This document shows, piece after piece, positions 1 to 10,727 of a DNA stretch of 64,000 nt. The notes under the pieces are model-generated. The model saw only the letters and a list, made by a program, of their open reading frames with translations. It was not told the origin of the DNA and made no database searches. Position numbers and translations under genes: made by a program. Source of the DNA: Acetobacteraceae bacterium. GTDB lineage: Bacteria > Pseudomonadota > Alphaproteobacteria > Acetobacterales > Acetobacteraceae. Location of the stretch: NCBI GenBank assembly GCA_009693865.1, contig SHWL01000001.1, positions 41,661 to 105,660 of the forward strand, read 5' to 3'. Each line of letters begins with the position of its first letter. Position 1 is the first letter of the stretch.

Positions 1-3124
<3,124 letters not shown>

Positions 3125-3155
3125 GGATTATCCTGCCTGCCGTTGCGTTCAGCCA

Positions 3156-3267
3156 CACCCGGGGAACCGGGTGCCGTCGTCGGTCGAAAAAGCGTGACGG
3201 GGGCGGGAATCGTCTTGATTCCCACCCGTCACCGGATCGAACCGGTCCGGGAGCCGCCTCCCGGACC
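3156..3267 (-). promoter_or_regulatory. Three strong hairpins in the rplL-rpoB spacer (attenuator or RNase processing region)
   Basis: Three perfect or near-perfect inverted repeats fill this spacer. One is a 10-bp stem with a 4-base loop (3244-3253 with 3258-3267), 25 bases beyond the rplL stop. The second is a long two-part stem, 3194-3201 with 3225-3232 enclosing 3205-3211 with 3217-3223. The third is a 7-bp stem with a GGAA loop at 3156-3173. In E. coli the same spacer holds a partial terminator and an RNase III site that make rplL more abundant than rpoB. A similar job is inferred here from position and structure only. No T-tract follows the stems. Confidence 0.6.
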
Positions 3268-3291
3268 AGAGCGTCATCGCCAAAAATCGCG

Positions 3292-3666
3292 TTACTTGAC
3301 CTCCACGGTCGCGCCGGCGTCTTCCAGCATCTTCTTGATCTTCGCCACTTCGTCCTTGCCGATGCCTTCCTTGACGGCCTTCGGCGCGCCTTCGACCAGG
3401 TCCTTGGCTTCCTTCAGGCCGAGGCCGGTGATGGTGCGGACTTCCTTGATGACGTTGATCTTCTTGTCACCGTGCGCGGTCAGCATGACGGTGAATTCGG
3501 TCTGTTCCTCGACCGGCGCGGCGGCCACGGCGACAGGCGCGGCCGCGGCGGCCACCGGGGCGGCAGCGGAGACGCCCCACTTTTCTTCAAGCAGCTTCGA
3601 CAGCTCGGCGGCTTCCAGAACGGTCAGACCAGACAGCTCCTCAGCGAGTTTTTGTAGATCGGCCAT
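3292..3666 (-). CDS. rplL: 50S ribosomal protein L7/L12
   Basis: Stalk protein of the large ribosomal subunit that recruits translational GTPases; it binds L10 as dimers. The 124-residue product has the standard layout: an N-terminal dimerisation helix ([20 protein letters not shown]), an Ala/Pro/Val-rich hinge around residues 38-52, and the C-terminal factor-binding domain with the [13 protein letters not shown] signature. Length is normal for the family. It lies 70 bases downstream of rplJ in the same operon, and rpoB follows after a hairpin-rich spacer. Confidence 0.98.
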   Translation of the reverse strand: MADLQKLAEELSGLTVLEAAELSKLLEEKWGVSAAAPVAAAAAPVAVAAAPVEEQTEFTVMLTAHGDKKINVIKEVRTITGLGLKEAKDLVEGAPKAVKEGIGKDEVAKIKKMLEDAGATVEVK

Positions 3667-3736
3667 TTTCTTTCGTCCTCAACAGTATCATAGAGTTATG
3701 GTTGGTTCCTCGCAAGCCGCCAGAAGCGGCCCACGA

Positions 3737-4261
3737 TTAAGCGGCGGCGGCTTCATCCTTTCTGGCGAAGGCCCCGAAGACCCTGGCGAGTTGCCCGCCC
3801 GGCGCCTGAAGGATGGCGGCGATCCGGGTCGCGGGGGTCGAAATCATCCCCAGCAGACCGGCCCGCAGCACATTCAGGCTCGGCAGATCGGCGAGCGCCT
3901 TGATCCCGTCAGCGTTCAGCATCCGGGCTCCAAGAGCTCCCCCAATCACTTCGAACTTCTCGTTGGTCCTGGCGAACTCGACGGCCGTCTTCGCCACCGA
4001 TACCGGGTCGGCCGACCACGCGAGCGCGGTCGGGCCTTTCAGCATCGCGACGATACCGTCGAATCGGGTCCCTGCCAGAGCGAGATGGGCCAGCCGGTTT
4101 TTCGCGACTCTGTACGTCGATCCTGATGCCCGCATCTTGCGGCGCAAGTCCGAGGCCTCGGCGACCGTCAGTCCCCCATTTCGGGCGACCACGACCATCG
4201 TGGTGGCTTGCAACGCCAGATTGAGCTCAGCGACGAATTCGCGTTTTTCCGTACGGTCCAC
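3737..4261 (-). CDS. rplJ: 50S ribosomal protein L10
   Basis: Base of the ribosomal stalk; binds 23S rRNA and anchors L7/L12, and together they repress their own mRNA. The 174-residue protein from the GTG at 4261 begins VDRTEKREFVAELN, matching the conserved L10 N-terminus, and has a GGAG ribosome-binding site about 9 bases upstream. A longer in-frame reading to 4318 adds a basic, non-conserved stretch and is less likely. The C-terminal end is Ala-rich (KDEAAAA), as expected for the L7/L12-binding helix. A long structured leader precedes it. Confidence 0.96.
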   Translation of the reverse strand: MDRTEKREFVAELNLALQATTMVVVARNGGLTVAEASDLRRKMRASGSTYRVAKNRLAHLALAGTRFDGIVAMLKGPTALAWSADPVSVAKTAVEFARTNEKFEVIGGALGARMLNADGIKALADLPSLNVLRAGLLGMISTPATRIAAILQAPGGQLARVFGAFARKDEAAAA

Positions 4262-4600
4262 GCATCGTCTCCGTTTTGGTCCCCCACGGCGGATGCCGTG
4301 AGCAACCGGGTTGCCCAAGGACCGGAGCGGTGACCCGCCCGATCCGGTTCGCCTGTCCCGTGCCGTCCATCAGATCCCCCTGGCAGGTTCCCTGGAGGAC
4401 GCCACCTCAAGCCGGAACCACCAAACTCATCGCCGGAGCGATCAATCTGGCACCCCGTCTCCCACCCGCGGATCCGAAGATCCCTTAATATCCGCCTGAG
4501 GATAACGTGTGGTCTCGGACAGGTTCGGACGCCCAAGGCGATAAGCCTTGACGTCCTGCCCACCGCCACCCGGAGCCGGTCCGGACAACGGCGTATCTTG
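4262..4600 (-). promoter_or_regulatory. Long structured rplJ leader (probable L10-L7/L12 autoregulation site)
   Basis: This 339-base spacer between rplA and rplJ holds no convincing gene. On the transcript strand it contains several hairpins: a 5-bp GGATC/GATCC stem closed by a TTCG loop near 4475-4488, a GCAAC/GTTGC stem near 4302-4314, and a CACGGC/GCCGTG stem near 4286-4301, a few tens of bases before the rplJ ribosome-binding site. In many bacteria the L10-(L7/L12) complex binds the rplJ leader to control translation. That role is inferred from position. No specific kink-turn could be proven by eye. Confidence 0.45.
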
Positions 4601-5293
4601 TTAAACGCCCAGTGAGCTGACTTCGACCTTGATGCCAGGTCCCATCGTGCTGCTGACGGCGGCGCCCTGCATGTAAGTCCCTTTCGCCCCTGTCGGGCGG
4701 GCCTTCTGCACCGCATCCGCCAGCGCGCGAGCATTTTCCAGCAGCTTCGCCTCGTCGAAGCTGACCTTGCCGATACCGGCATGGATGATGCCCGCCTTTT
4801 CGGCGCGGAATTCGACCTGCCCACCCTTGGCGGCCGTAATGGCGTCCTTCACGTTCATGGTGACGGTGCCCAGACGGGGGTTCGGCATCAGGCCGCGTGG
4901 GCCAAGAATCTTTCCCAGACGGCCGACCAAACCCATCATGTCCGGTGTCGCGATGCAGCGGTCGAAGGCGATCTCGCCGGCCTGGATTTTCTCCGCCAGA
5001 TCCTCGGCGCCGACGACATCCGCGCCAGCCGCCGTCGCCTCATCGGCTTTCGGCCCGCGAGCGAACACGCCCACGCGCACCGTCTTTCCGGTGCCGTTCG
5101 GGAGGTTGGTCAGCCCGCGCACCATCTGGTCGGCGTGGCGCGGATCGATGCCCAGGTTGAGCGAGAGCTCCACCGTTTCGTCGAACTTCGCCTTCGCGTT
5201 GGTCTTGATCAGGTGGATCGCCTCATCCAGCGTGTAGGACTTGGTAGCATCGACGGCCGCATAGGCCGCCTTCAGACGTTTGCCCCGCTTCAT
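4601..5293 (-). CDS. rplA: 50S ribosomal protein L1
   Basis: L1 forms the mobile stalk at the ribosomal E site and can repress its own operon by binding the mRNA leader. The 230-residue product starts [15 protein letters not shown] and carries the L1 signature region around [16 protein letters not shown] (near residues 120-135), followed by the family's [15 protein letters not shown] segment. Length is normal. It follows rplK after a 3-base gap, so the two are almost certainly co-transcribed and translationally coupled. Confidence 0.98.
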   Translation of the reverse strand: MKRGKRLKAAYAAVDATKSYTLDEAIHLIKTNAKAKFDETVELSLNLGIDPRHADQMVRGLTNLPNGTGKTVRVGVFARGPKADEATAAGADVVGAEDLAEKIQAGEIAFDRCIATPDMMGLVGRLGKILGPRGLMPNPRLGTVTMNVKDAITAAKGGQVEFRAEKAGIIHAGIGKVSFDEAKLLENARALADAVQKARPTGAKGTYMQGAAVSSTMGPGIKVEVSSLGV

Positions 5294-5296
5294 CGG

Positions 5297-5731
5297 TCAG
5301 CCCTCCACCACTGTCAGTCCCATCGACTTCGCGGAGCCGGCCAGCATGCGCATGGCGGCTTCGATGTCGTTGGCGTTCATGTCCTTCATCTTCACCTCGG
5401 CGATTTCCCGCAGTTGGGTCGTCGTGACCCGGCCAACCGTTGCACCCTTGCCGACGGTGGGGCTGCCCTTGTCGATCTTTGCCGCCCGTTTGAGAAAATA
5501 CGTGTTCGGTGGGGTCTTGGTGATGAAAGTGAAGCTGCGGTCGGCGTAGGCCGTGATCACGACGGGAGTCGGTGTTCCCGGCTCCATATTTTGCGTGAAA
5601 GCGTTGAATTCCTTGACGAAATTCATGATGTTCAGGCCGCGTTGGCCCAACGCCGGTCCCACGGGCGGGGACGGGTTCGCCTTGCCGGCAGGTATCTGAA
5701 GCTTGATGTAACCGACGATTTTCTTCGCCAT
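5297..5731 (-). CDS. rplK: 50S ribosomal protein L11
   Basis: L11 binds the GTPase-associated region of 23S rRNA and is the target of thiopeptide antibiotics. The 144-residue product from ATG at 5731 begins [20 protein letters not shown], followed by the typical [15 protein letters not shown] segment. An AGGG ribosome-binding motif lies about 6 bases upstream. The frame is open further upstream to 6037 but that extension looks non-coding. It is the first gene of the visible ribosomal operon; the usual upstream secE-nusG pair is not here. Confidence 0.98.
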   Translation of the reverse strand: MAKKIVGYIKLQIPAGKANPSPPVGPALGQRGLNIMNFVKEFNAFTQNMEPGTPTPVVITAYADRSFTFITKTPPNTYFLKRAAKIDKGSPTVGKGATVGRVTTTQLREIAEVKMKDMNANDIEAAMRMLAGSAKSMGLTVVEG

Positions 5732-5984
5732 GATCCCTGGTTCCTGTATCCTATGTGAACGCCGGGGACCGCGGTACCAACGACAACGGGCCGTCATAGA
5801 TCGACGGCTTGGTGTCTCCCGCGTTCCAAGTGAGGGGGCGTATGTAGCGATGCCCCCCGGGCTTGTCCAGGGGCAATTTTCAGCCGCGCCATGGCCGTCC
5901 CTGGACGCTCCCCCCGGTTCAGAATATTCGGCCCCGCTCCGCGGTCCAGACAGAATACGAACCAGCCCAGGGGATGTTTCTGGG
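5732..5984 (-). promoter_or_regulatory. Upstream region of the rplK operon (promoter and leader)
   Basis: This 253-base region has no gene on either strand that I can support. Since rplK is the first ribosomal gene here, the operon promoter should lie in it. A weak sigma-70-like candidate on the minus strand is CTGGAC (near 5863-5868), an 18-base spacer and TACATA (near 5839-5844). An AT-richer GAATATTCT palindrome lies around 5920-5928. The L1 autoregulatory site would also be expected in the leader, but I could not identify it by eye. Confidence 0.35.
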
Positions 5985-7211
5985 TCAGACGCGCGCCGCG
6001 ATATGATCCGCGAGGCGGGCCGCGTCATCCCCGACACCGAACAGGAATGAGGAACTCATCTGGGACAGGAATGGCAAACCGAGGAAATACAGGCCCGGCA
6101 CATCGGTAACGCCCCCGCGGTGAACCGGCGCGCCGCGCACGTCCAAAACGGGGACATCGATCCAACCGAAATCGAAGCCATACCCGGTCGCCCAAATAAC
6201 CGTTCCAATACCGGCGGCCCGTAAATCCAGGCGCCGCATCGGTTCGGCGAGAGAAGCTGGGGCCGCCGTCATGACCCGCGCATCAGGATCCTCCAGCATG
6301 TCCAGGCCCACACGGGCGATATGCGCGTCCACGAAATCCATGAATCCGAGAAACGCGGCATCGCCATGTGCCAGGTTTTCCAGCAGGTCCGGCGCGAACG
6401 CCATGATCCCATCCCGCGCCGCCTCCGCCCGCCCCAGAAGCACCACACCCTGGGCCGCGAAATTCCGAAAATCGATGGTATGGCCCCCATGAGCCCCCGT
6501 GTGCACCAGCGGCGACCGGTCTGGCCCGCGCTTATCAGCCGGAGTCTTGTCCATCCCCGTCTCGATCCACCACCAGACATGGTCGTGCCCGCGATACCGG
6601 CGCGGCGTCCGGCGATGCTTGCCAACTGAGAGATAGACCCGCCGACCCACTCGCATCAGTTCCTCAGCGATTTGCGCGCCAGAGGCCCCCGCGCCGACAA
6701 CCAACACCGCGCCCTCCGGCAATTGGCCGGGATCGCGGTAACTTCCGGCATGCAACTGGAGGACGCCGATCCCCTCGGGCAATAACGCGGGAACGATGGG
6801 GCGCTGGAAGGGGCCGGTGGCGACGACCACATTTCCTCCCTCAATCCGGCCACCGGACGTCTCGACCATGAAGCCAGCCGCGCCGTCGCTCCGCCGCAGC
6901 GCCGTTACCTCGACACCGCACCGCACTGGCGCGGCAATGAAGCTCGCATAGGCGGCGATGAAATCGACGATCTCGTCGCGCGAGGCGAAGCCGTCGGGGC
7001 CAGTGTGAGGCAACGGAAAATCCGGCAGCTGTACCAATGCGTTGGGAGTCTGAAACCGCAAACCGTCCCACCGCTCCGTCCGCCAGCGTTCGGCGATGCG
7101 ATGCCGTTCCAAGACAAGATGCGGCCGGCCGCGCTTGCTGAGCTGGTGGCTCATGGTCAAACCCGCCTGACCGCCGCCAATGACCAGTGTCTCGACGTGC
7201 TCGACCTGCAT
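5985..7211 (-). CDS. Flavin-dependent monooxygenase / NAD(P)-binding oxidoreductase
   Basis: Probable FAD- and NADPH-dependent monooxygenase of the FMO/Baeyer-Villiger (YUC/CzcO-like) group. The 408-residue protein has an N-terminal FAD-binding glycine motif VIGGGQAG at residues 10-17 and a second nucleotide motif [15 protein letters not shown] near residue 170, the expected two-Rossmann layout. The C-terminal part carries an [11 protein letters not shown] segment, like the ATG motif of this group. The start at 7211 is favoured by GAGGGG just upstream; a longer frame to 7382 lacks homologous character. It ends about 250 bases before rplK on the same strand. The substrate is unknown. Confidence 0.85.
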   Translation of the reverse strand: MQVEHVETLVIGGGQAGLTMSHQLSKRGRPHLVLERHRIAERWRTERWDGLRFQTPNALVQLPDFPLPHTGPDGFASRDEIVDFIAAYASFIAAPVRCGVEVTALRRSDGAAGFMVETSGGRIEGGNVVVATGPFQRPIVPALLPEGIGVLQLHAGSYRDPGQLPEGAVLVVGAGASGAQIAEELMRVGRRVYLSVGKHRRTPRRYRGHDHVWWWIETGMDKTPADKRGPDRSPLVHTGAHGGHTIDFRNFAAQGVVLLGRAEAARDGIMAFAPDLLENLAHGDAAFLGFMDFVDAHIARVGLDMLEDPDARVMTAAPASLAEPMRRLDLRAAGIGTVIWATGYGFDFGWIDVPVLDVRGAPVHRGGVTDVPGLYFLGLPFLSQMSSSFLFGVGDDAARLADHIAARV

Positions 7212-7365
7212 TGTCCCCTCGGATTGGTAGGTCACGCTAACAAACCTCGCCCGGCGCTCAAATCTGAGCAGGCGACAAGGAGTATGAGCGTGCTCGATGA
7301 AGCGCCCCTTGTTCCACCACCACGCCCCCTGATACGAACAGCCTCCTCCGCCTTGAAGGCCCGCC

Positions 7366-7875
7366 ATGCCCGACTTCCCCAAACTCCGCGCCGAGCGCGC
7401 CGAACTGGAACTGACCCTCGAGGCACGGCAGCGCGACCTCGGCCCCGATCATCCGGACCTCGCCCCTGACATCCGCGCTTTGGGCAGGCTGGCCCATGAA
7501 CTCGGAGACTTTCAGGACGCCCAATCGCTCCTGCACCGCGCGCTGGCACTGTACACGGAATCCCTTGGAGCAGAGCACCCGGAAACCGCCACCACGATCA
7601 ACCACATCGGCCTCATCCTGCACGACCTGGGCGACCTGGACGCGGCCGCCTCGGCGTTCGAAAGGGCGCTGGCGCTGGATGAGCAGGCTCTGGGCCGCGA
7701 GCATGTGAACGTCGCCCGCGACTGCAACAACCTGGCGGGCGTACTACGAGACATGGGCGATCGCTACGCCGCGAAGGAGGCGTTGGACTGGTCGCTGTCG
7801 GTCTACATGGTGCAACTGGGGCCGGATCATCCGACCACGAAATCGGTGAAACGCAACCGGATGTTGCTCGGGTGA
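7366..7875 (+). CDS. Tetratricopeptide repeat protein (kinesin light chain-like)
   Basis: Small all-helical scaffold protein of 169 residues built from about three to four 42-residue TPR units of the kinesin light-chain type. Each unit shows the pattern of a helix pair ending in a segment such as ALALYTESLGAEHPETATT or ALALDEQALGREHVNVARD. It probably mediates protein-protein contact; no enzymatic domain or signal peptide is visible. Its stop codon overlaps the GTG start of the next gene (GTGA), so the two are likely translated together. Confidence 0.85.
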   Translation: MPDFPKLRAERAELELTLEARQRDLGPDHPDLAPDIRALGRLAHELGDFQDAQSLLHRALALYTESLGAEHPETATTINHIGLILHDLGDLDAAASAFERALALDEQALGREHVNVARDCNNLAGVLRDMGDRYAAKEALDWSLSVYMVQLGPDHPTTKSVKRNRMLLG

Positions 7876-8519
7876 CACGCGCCGTTCTTCTCGATCTGGA
7901 CGGGACATTGTCGGACTCGCGGCCGGGGATCGCGGCGAGCTTCCGTCATACGCTCACGCGGCTTGGGCATGATCCGGACCAGACCGGCGACCTGACCTGG
8001 GCCGTCGGTCCGCCGATCGCGGTCTCCCTGGAACAGTTGTTGGCGCCCTATGGCGACGATCGGGTGGCGGAGGCGCTGGCGATCTATCGGGAACAGTATT
8101 CGGCAGTGGGGCTATACGACTGCGCCGCCTATCCAGGGGTCGTGGCGATGCTGGACCGATTGCGGGCGGCGGGCATGACGATGTGCATCGCGACCTCCAA
8201 ACGGAAAGATTTCGCCGAACGAGTGATCGATCATCTCAACCTGCGGCCCTTCGTCCGGACCGTTTATGGGGCCCTGCCAGGAGGCGGTCTGGAGCACAAA
8301 AAGGATTTGCTGGCGCATATCCTCGACGCGGAAGGTTTCGACGCCGCCGCCTGTGTCATGGTGGGCGACCGTCTGCACGACATCGAGGCCGCCAAAGCAA
8401 ACGCTATCCGGTCCATTGGCGCCGTGTGGGGATATGGCGGGCGAGCAGAACTGGAAGCGGCCGGAGCGGACGCAATCGCCGACGCACCGGAGGACATAGC
8501 GCCGCTGACTTTGGGCTGA
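7872..8519 (+). CDS. HAD-family phosphatase (phosphoglycolate phosphatase-like)
   Basis: Hydrolase of the haloacid dehalogenase superfamily, subfamily IA. The 215-residue protein opens with the motif I DLDGT (nucleophile Asp8, acid/base Asp10), has an ATSKRKD motif II/III region, and a MVGDRLHDIEAAKAN motif IV that supplies Mg2+ ligands. Length and layout match Gph-like phosphatases that remove phosphate from 2-phosphoglycolate or similar small metabolites; the exact substrate cannot be told. It starts with GTG at 7872, overlapping the TPR gene stop by four bases. Confidence 0.88.
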   Translation: MTRAVLLDLDGTLSDSRPGIAASFRHTLTRLGHDPDQTGDLTWAVGPPIAVSLEQLLAPYGDDRVAEALAIYREQYSAVGLYDCAAYPGVVAMLDRLRAAGMTMCIATSKRKDFAERVIDHLNLRPFVRTVYGALPGGGLEHKKDLLAHILDAEGFDAAACVMVGDRLHDIEAAKANAIRSIGAVWGYGGRAELEAAGADAIADAPEDIAPLTLG

Positions 8520-8623
8520 GGCGGCGGTTGGTCCAATTTTACGCGGGATGTCAAAGCGTTCGACTACCCGACGGTATGGCCCGCGACACGGCGCCAGCGC
8601 CCGGCACGGATGAGGGAGCAAGG

Positions 8624-9982
8624 ATGACCACGACGCGACGTGCTGACCCGTTGGAAATCGCGGCTCGTGAACTGGCGGTCGCCGCTGGCCTCGACCCGGA
8701 TTCGCGCGTACCGAAACCGGGCAGCGAACGCGGCCAGCCAGCATGGTGCGAGTTCCGGGATGCCGCGCGCTCCAATCAGAACGCTCGTGAGCAAGCGGAA
8801 CTCGCCGCCAGCATCGTCAATCTGCGTCCACAGGAAGATCGGTTTCAGAATGCGCCCCTGACGGTCATGGGCAATCACGACCCGAACACAATCAGCCAGA
8901 TGCGGAACTGCATGGCCATCGGGAACGTGATCAAGGGCGTGATTTGCGCGGACGGCCATCTTGGTTACGCACAGCCTGTTGGCGGCGTCATCGCTTACGA
9001 GAAGCAAATCAGTATCAGCGGCGTCGGTTTCGATATCGGCTGCGGCAACATGGCCATCCGCCTCGACACACCGTTTGCGGCCATCAAAGATCGCGTTGCG
9101 CCGATCCTGGCGGATGTCCGCAAGGTCATTTCGTTCGGCGTTGGGCGCACGAACGACGAGCGGGTCGAACATGATTTGTTCGATGATGGTGACGCATGGC
9201 GCGAAGCCGATATGACCGAATATCGTCAGAAGGCCGTCAAGCAACTCGGAACGGTCGGCTCAGGCAATCACTATGTGGACCTGATGGAGGATGAAAGCGG
9301 CCTTGTCTGGATCGGCGTGCATTTTGGCAGCCGGGGATTCGGTCACACGAGCGCGACCCGCTACCTGAAAATGGCCGGTGGAAAGGACGGAATGAATGTC
9401 GCGCCCGCCGTGGTGGACGAGGACACGGAACTGGGCCGCCGCTACATCGCCGCGATGCAACTCGCCGGGCGCTATTCGTATGCGGGCCGCGAATGGGTCG
9501 TTGAACGTGTTCGCCAGATCATCGGCGGTTCGGTGACGGATATGGTCCACAATCACCACAATTACGCCTGGCGCGAAACGCATGACGGGCGCGATCTCTG
9601 GGTTGTCCGCAAAGGCGCCACACCGTGCTTCCCCGGCCAGCGCGGTTTTGTCGGCGGGTCGATGGGCGACGATGCCGTCATCACGGAAGGCGTGGACTGC
9701 CAGGAAGCAAGGGATGCGCTCTATTCGACCGTGCATGGCGCCGGCCGGCTGTTCGGCCGCAAGCAGGCAATCCGCGCATTCACCAGGCCGCAAATGGACG
9801 AATGGCTGCGAGGGCGCGGTGTCATGCTGTCTGGAGGTGGACTGGATGAAAGCCCGATGGCCTATCGCCGGTTACCGGAAGTGCTGGGGCACCATGCGGC
9901 ATCGACGAAGGTGTTGCACACATTGCGTCCGTTCGCCGTGGCAATGGCTGGAGAGGCAGAATACGATCCTTGGAAGGATTAG
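8624..9982 (+). CDS. rtcB: RNA-splicing ligase RtcB
   Basis: GTP- and Mn2+-dependent ligase that joins RNA 2',3'-cyclic phosphate (or 3'-phosphate) ends to 5'-hydroxyl ends, for RNA repair. The 452-residue protein has the family's metal-binding motifs: FDIGCGN with Cys140, GSGNH near 212-216, HFGSRG with His233 and HNHHN at 309-313. His371 in HGAGR is the residue expected to carry GMP. The start at 8624 follows a GAGGGAGCAAGG purine run. The gene ends 6 bases before the 3' end of the oppositely oriented tRNA-His gene. No archease or rtcA gene is adjacent. Confidence 0.95.
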   Translation: MTTTRRADPLEIAARELAVAAGLDPDSRVPKPGSERGQPAWCEFRDAARSNQNAREQAELAASIVNLRPQEDRFQNAPLTVMGNHDPNTISQMRNCMAIGNVIKGVICADGHLGYAQPVGGVIAYEKQISISGVGFDIGCGNMAIRLDTPFAAIKDRVAPILADVRKVISFGVGRTNDERVEHDLFDDGDAWREADMTEYRQKAVKQLGTVGSGNHYVDLMEDESGLVWIGVHFGSRGFGHTSATRYLKMAGGKDGMNVAPAVVDEDTELGRRYIAAMQLAGRYSYAGREWVVERVRQIIGGSVTDMVHNHHNYAWRETHDGRDLWVVRKGATPCFPGQRGFVGGSMGDDAVITEGVDCQEARDALYSTVHGAGRLFGRKQAIRAFTRPQMDEWLRGRGVMLSGGGLDESPMAYRRLPEVLGHHAASTKVLHTLRPFAVAMAGEAEYDPWKD

Positions 9983-9988
9983 GGGCGG

Positions 9989-10059
9989 TGTGACTGTCGG
10001 GAATCGAACCCGAGTGACGGGAATCACAGTCCCGCGCCTTACCATTGGGCTACAGTCAC
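9989..10059 (-). tRNA. tRNA-His (GTG)
   Basis: The minus strand folds into a cloverleaf. The acceptor stem is GTGACTG/CAGTCAC, a D-arm follows, the anticodon loop CTGTGAT has anticodon GTG within a CGGGA/TCCCG stem, and the T-arm carries TTCGATT. The discriminator base is A73, the base opposite position -1, and a complete CCA is not encoded (ACC then G). Most bacteria have C73 paired with an extra G-1; A73 is a known property of many alphaproteobacteria. Seventeen bases separate it from the upstream tRNA-Pro, so the two are probably co-transcribed. Confidence 0.93.
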
Positions 10060-10076
10060 CACCATATTCGGAGGAT

Positions 10077-10153
10077 TGGTCTGGGCGGCTGGATTTGAAC
10101 CAACGGCCCGCGGATTCCAGGTCCGCCACTCTACCAAACTGAGCTACGCCCAG
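10077..10153 (-). tRNA. tRNA-Pro (TGG) with atypical anticodon loop
   Basis: A complete cloverleaf on the minus strand with encoded CCA. The acceptor stem is CTGGGCG/CGCCCAG, and the C1-G72 pair and A73 are typical of bacterial tRNA-Pro. The D-arm is normal, and the T-arm is GTTGG/CCAGC with loop TTCAAAT. The anticodon stem GCGGA/TCCGC encloses the loop CCTGGAA, giving anticodon TGG. Two positions are odd: base 33 is C instead of the near-universal U, and base 37 is A where tRNA-Pro normally has G (the m1G37 site). Identity is therefore probable, not certain. Confidence 0.8.
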
Positions 10154-10235
10154 GACACACTCATCCGACTGCGTGATTACGCAGGTCGCGGTCGATGGTG
10201 TCGTAAAGTGAACATGGCGGCCTTCTATCCGGGGC

Positions 10236-10297
10236 GATCCCGAGGCGCAACCGGAAAACGCTCGAGGTTCCGGATTCGAGTCCTGCCGGGATCGCCA
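10236..10297 (+). other. tRNA-like remnant lacking an anticodon arm
   Basis: A 62-base plus-strand element resembles a tRNA with its middle missing. It has a 7-bp acceptor-like stem GATCCCG/CGGGATC (part of a 10-bp inverted repeat, 10233-10242 with 10287-10296), a D-arm-like GCG/CGC hairpin with a GG-containing loop, a TTCGAGTCC T-loop-like stretch, and a terminal GCCA. There is no room for a normal anticodon arm, and the T-stem is poorly paired. It may be a decayed tRNA or simply a chance inverted repeat. It lies in the roughly 240-base gap between the tRNA pair and ligA, where no gene was found. Confidence 0.3.
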
Positions 10298-10396
10298 TGG
10301 CGTCCCGGCTCAATGATAGAATACCCGGCGGCTCTCATGTTTGCCGCGGCATGCCGTGTCCATATACGATGACGGCGGAAACGCAGGGAGGCCGCA

Positions 10397-10726
10397 TTGG
10401 ACGACGTCATATCCGGCGCATACGTCTTTACGGGCGAACGATCGTCGAAGAGCTACCGCCTTAACAAGATGGCCAACACTCTGAGCGTGCCCGAAAACCG
10501 CGCGCGGTTTCAGGCCGATGAGCCCGGTTACATGCGTGGAATGGGTTGCTCGGACCTGGAAATCGACCTGGTGCGCGACCGCGACTGGAAGGGCATGATG
10601 GACCACGGTGCCAGCATTTATTTGTTGCTGAAGATCGGCGCCGCCACCGGCGTGTCGTTGCCTGAAATCGGCACCCATACCGGCGGCATGACCGTCGCGG
10701 AATTCCACGCGCGAAAGGGACACTGA
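10397..10726 (+). CDS. Extradiol dioxygenase small (alpha) subunit, LigA-like
   Basis: Small subunit of a LigAB-type ring-cleavage dioxygenase (protocatechuate 4,5-dioxygenase/gallate dioxygenase family). The 109-residue protein contains typical LigA segments such as SYRLNKMANTLSVPENRARF and a YLLLKIGAATGVSLPEIGTH stretch. It folds as a helical cap over the LigB active site. The start is a TTG at 10397, chosen because a GGGAGG ribosome-binding site lies about 6 bases upstream and no ATG fits. The stop is one base before the ligB-like start, so the subunits are made together. Confidence 0.88.
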   Translation: MDDVISGAYVFTGERSSKSYRLNKMANTLSVPENRARFQADEPGYMRGMGCSDLEIDLVRDRDWKGMMDHGASIYLLLKIGAATGVSLPEIGTHTGGMTVAEFHARKGH

Positions 10727-10727
10727 C

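Noticed and set aside
4781..5758. A 325-codon plus-strand frame
   Set aside because: Lies opposite rplA and rplK; the product is His/Arg/Asp-rich with no domain, as is usual for a shadow frame.
8183..8623. Extended N-terminus for RtcB reaching back to 8183
   Set aside because: The extension overlaps the HAD gene and is Arg-rich and non-conserved; the ATG at 8624 has a good ribosome-binding site.
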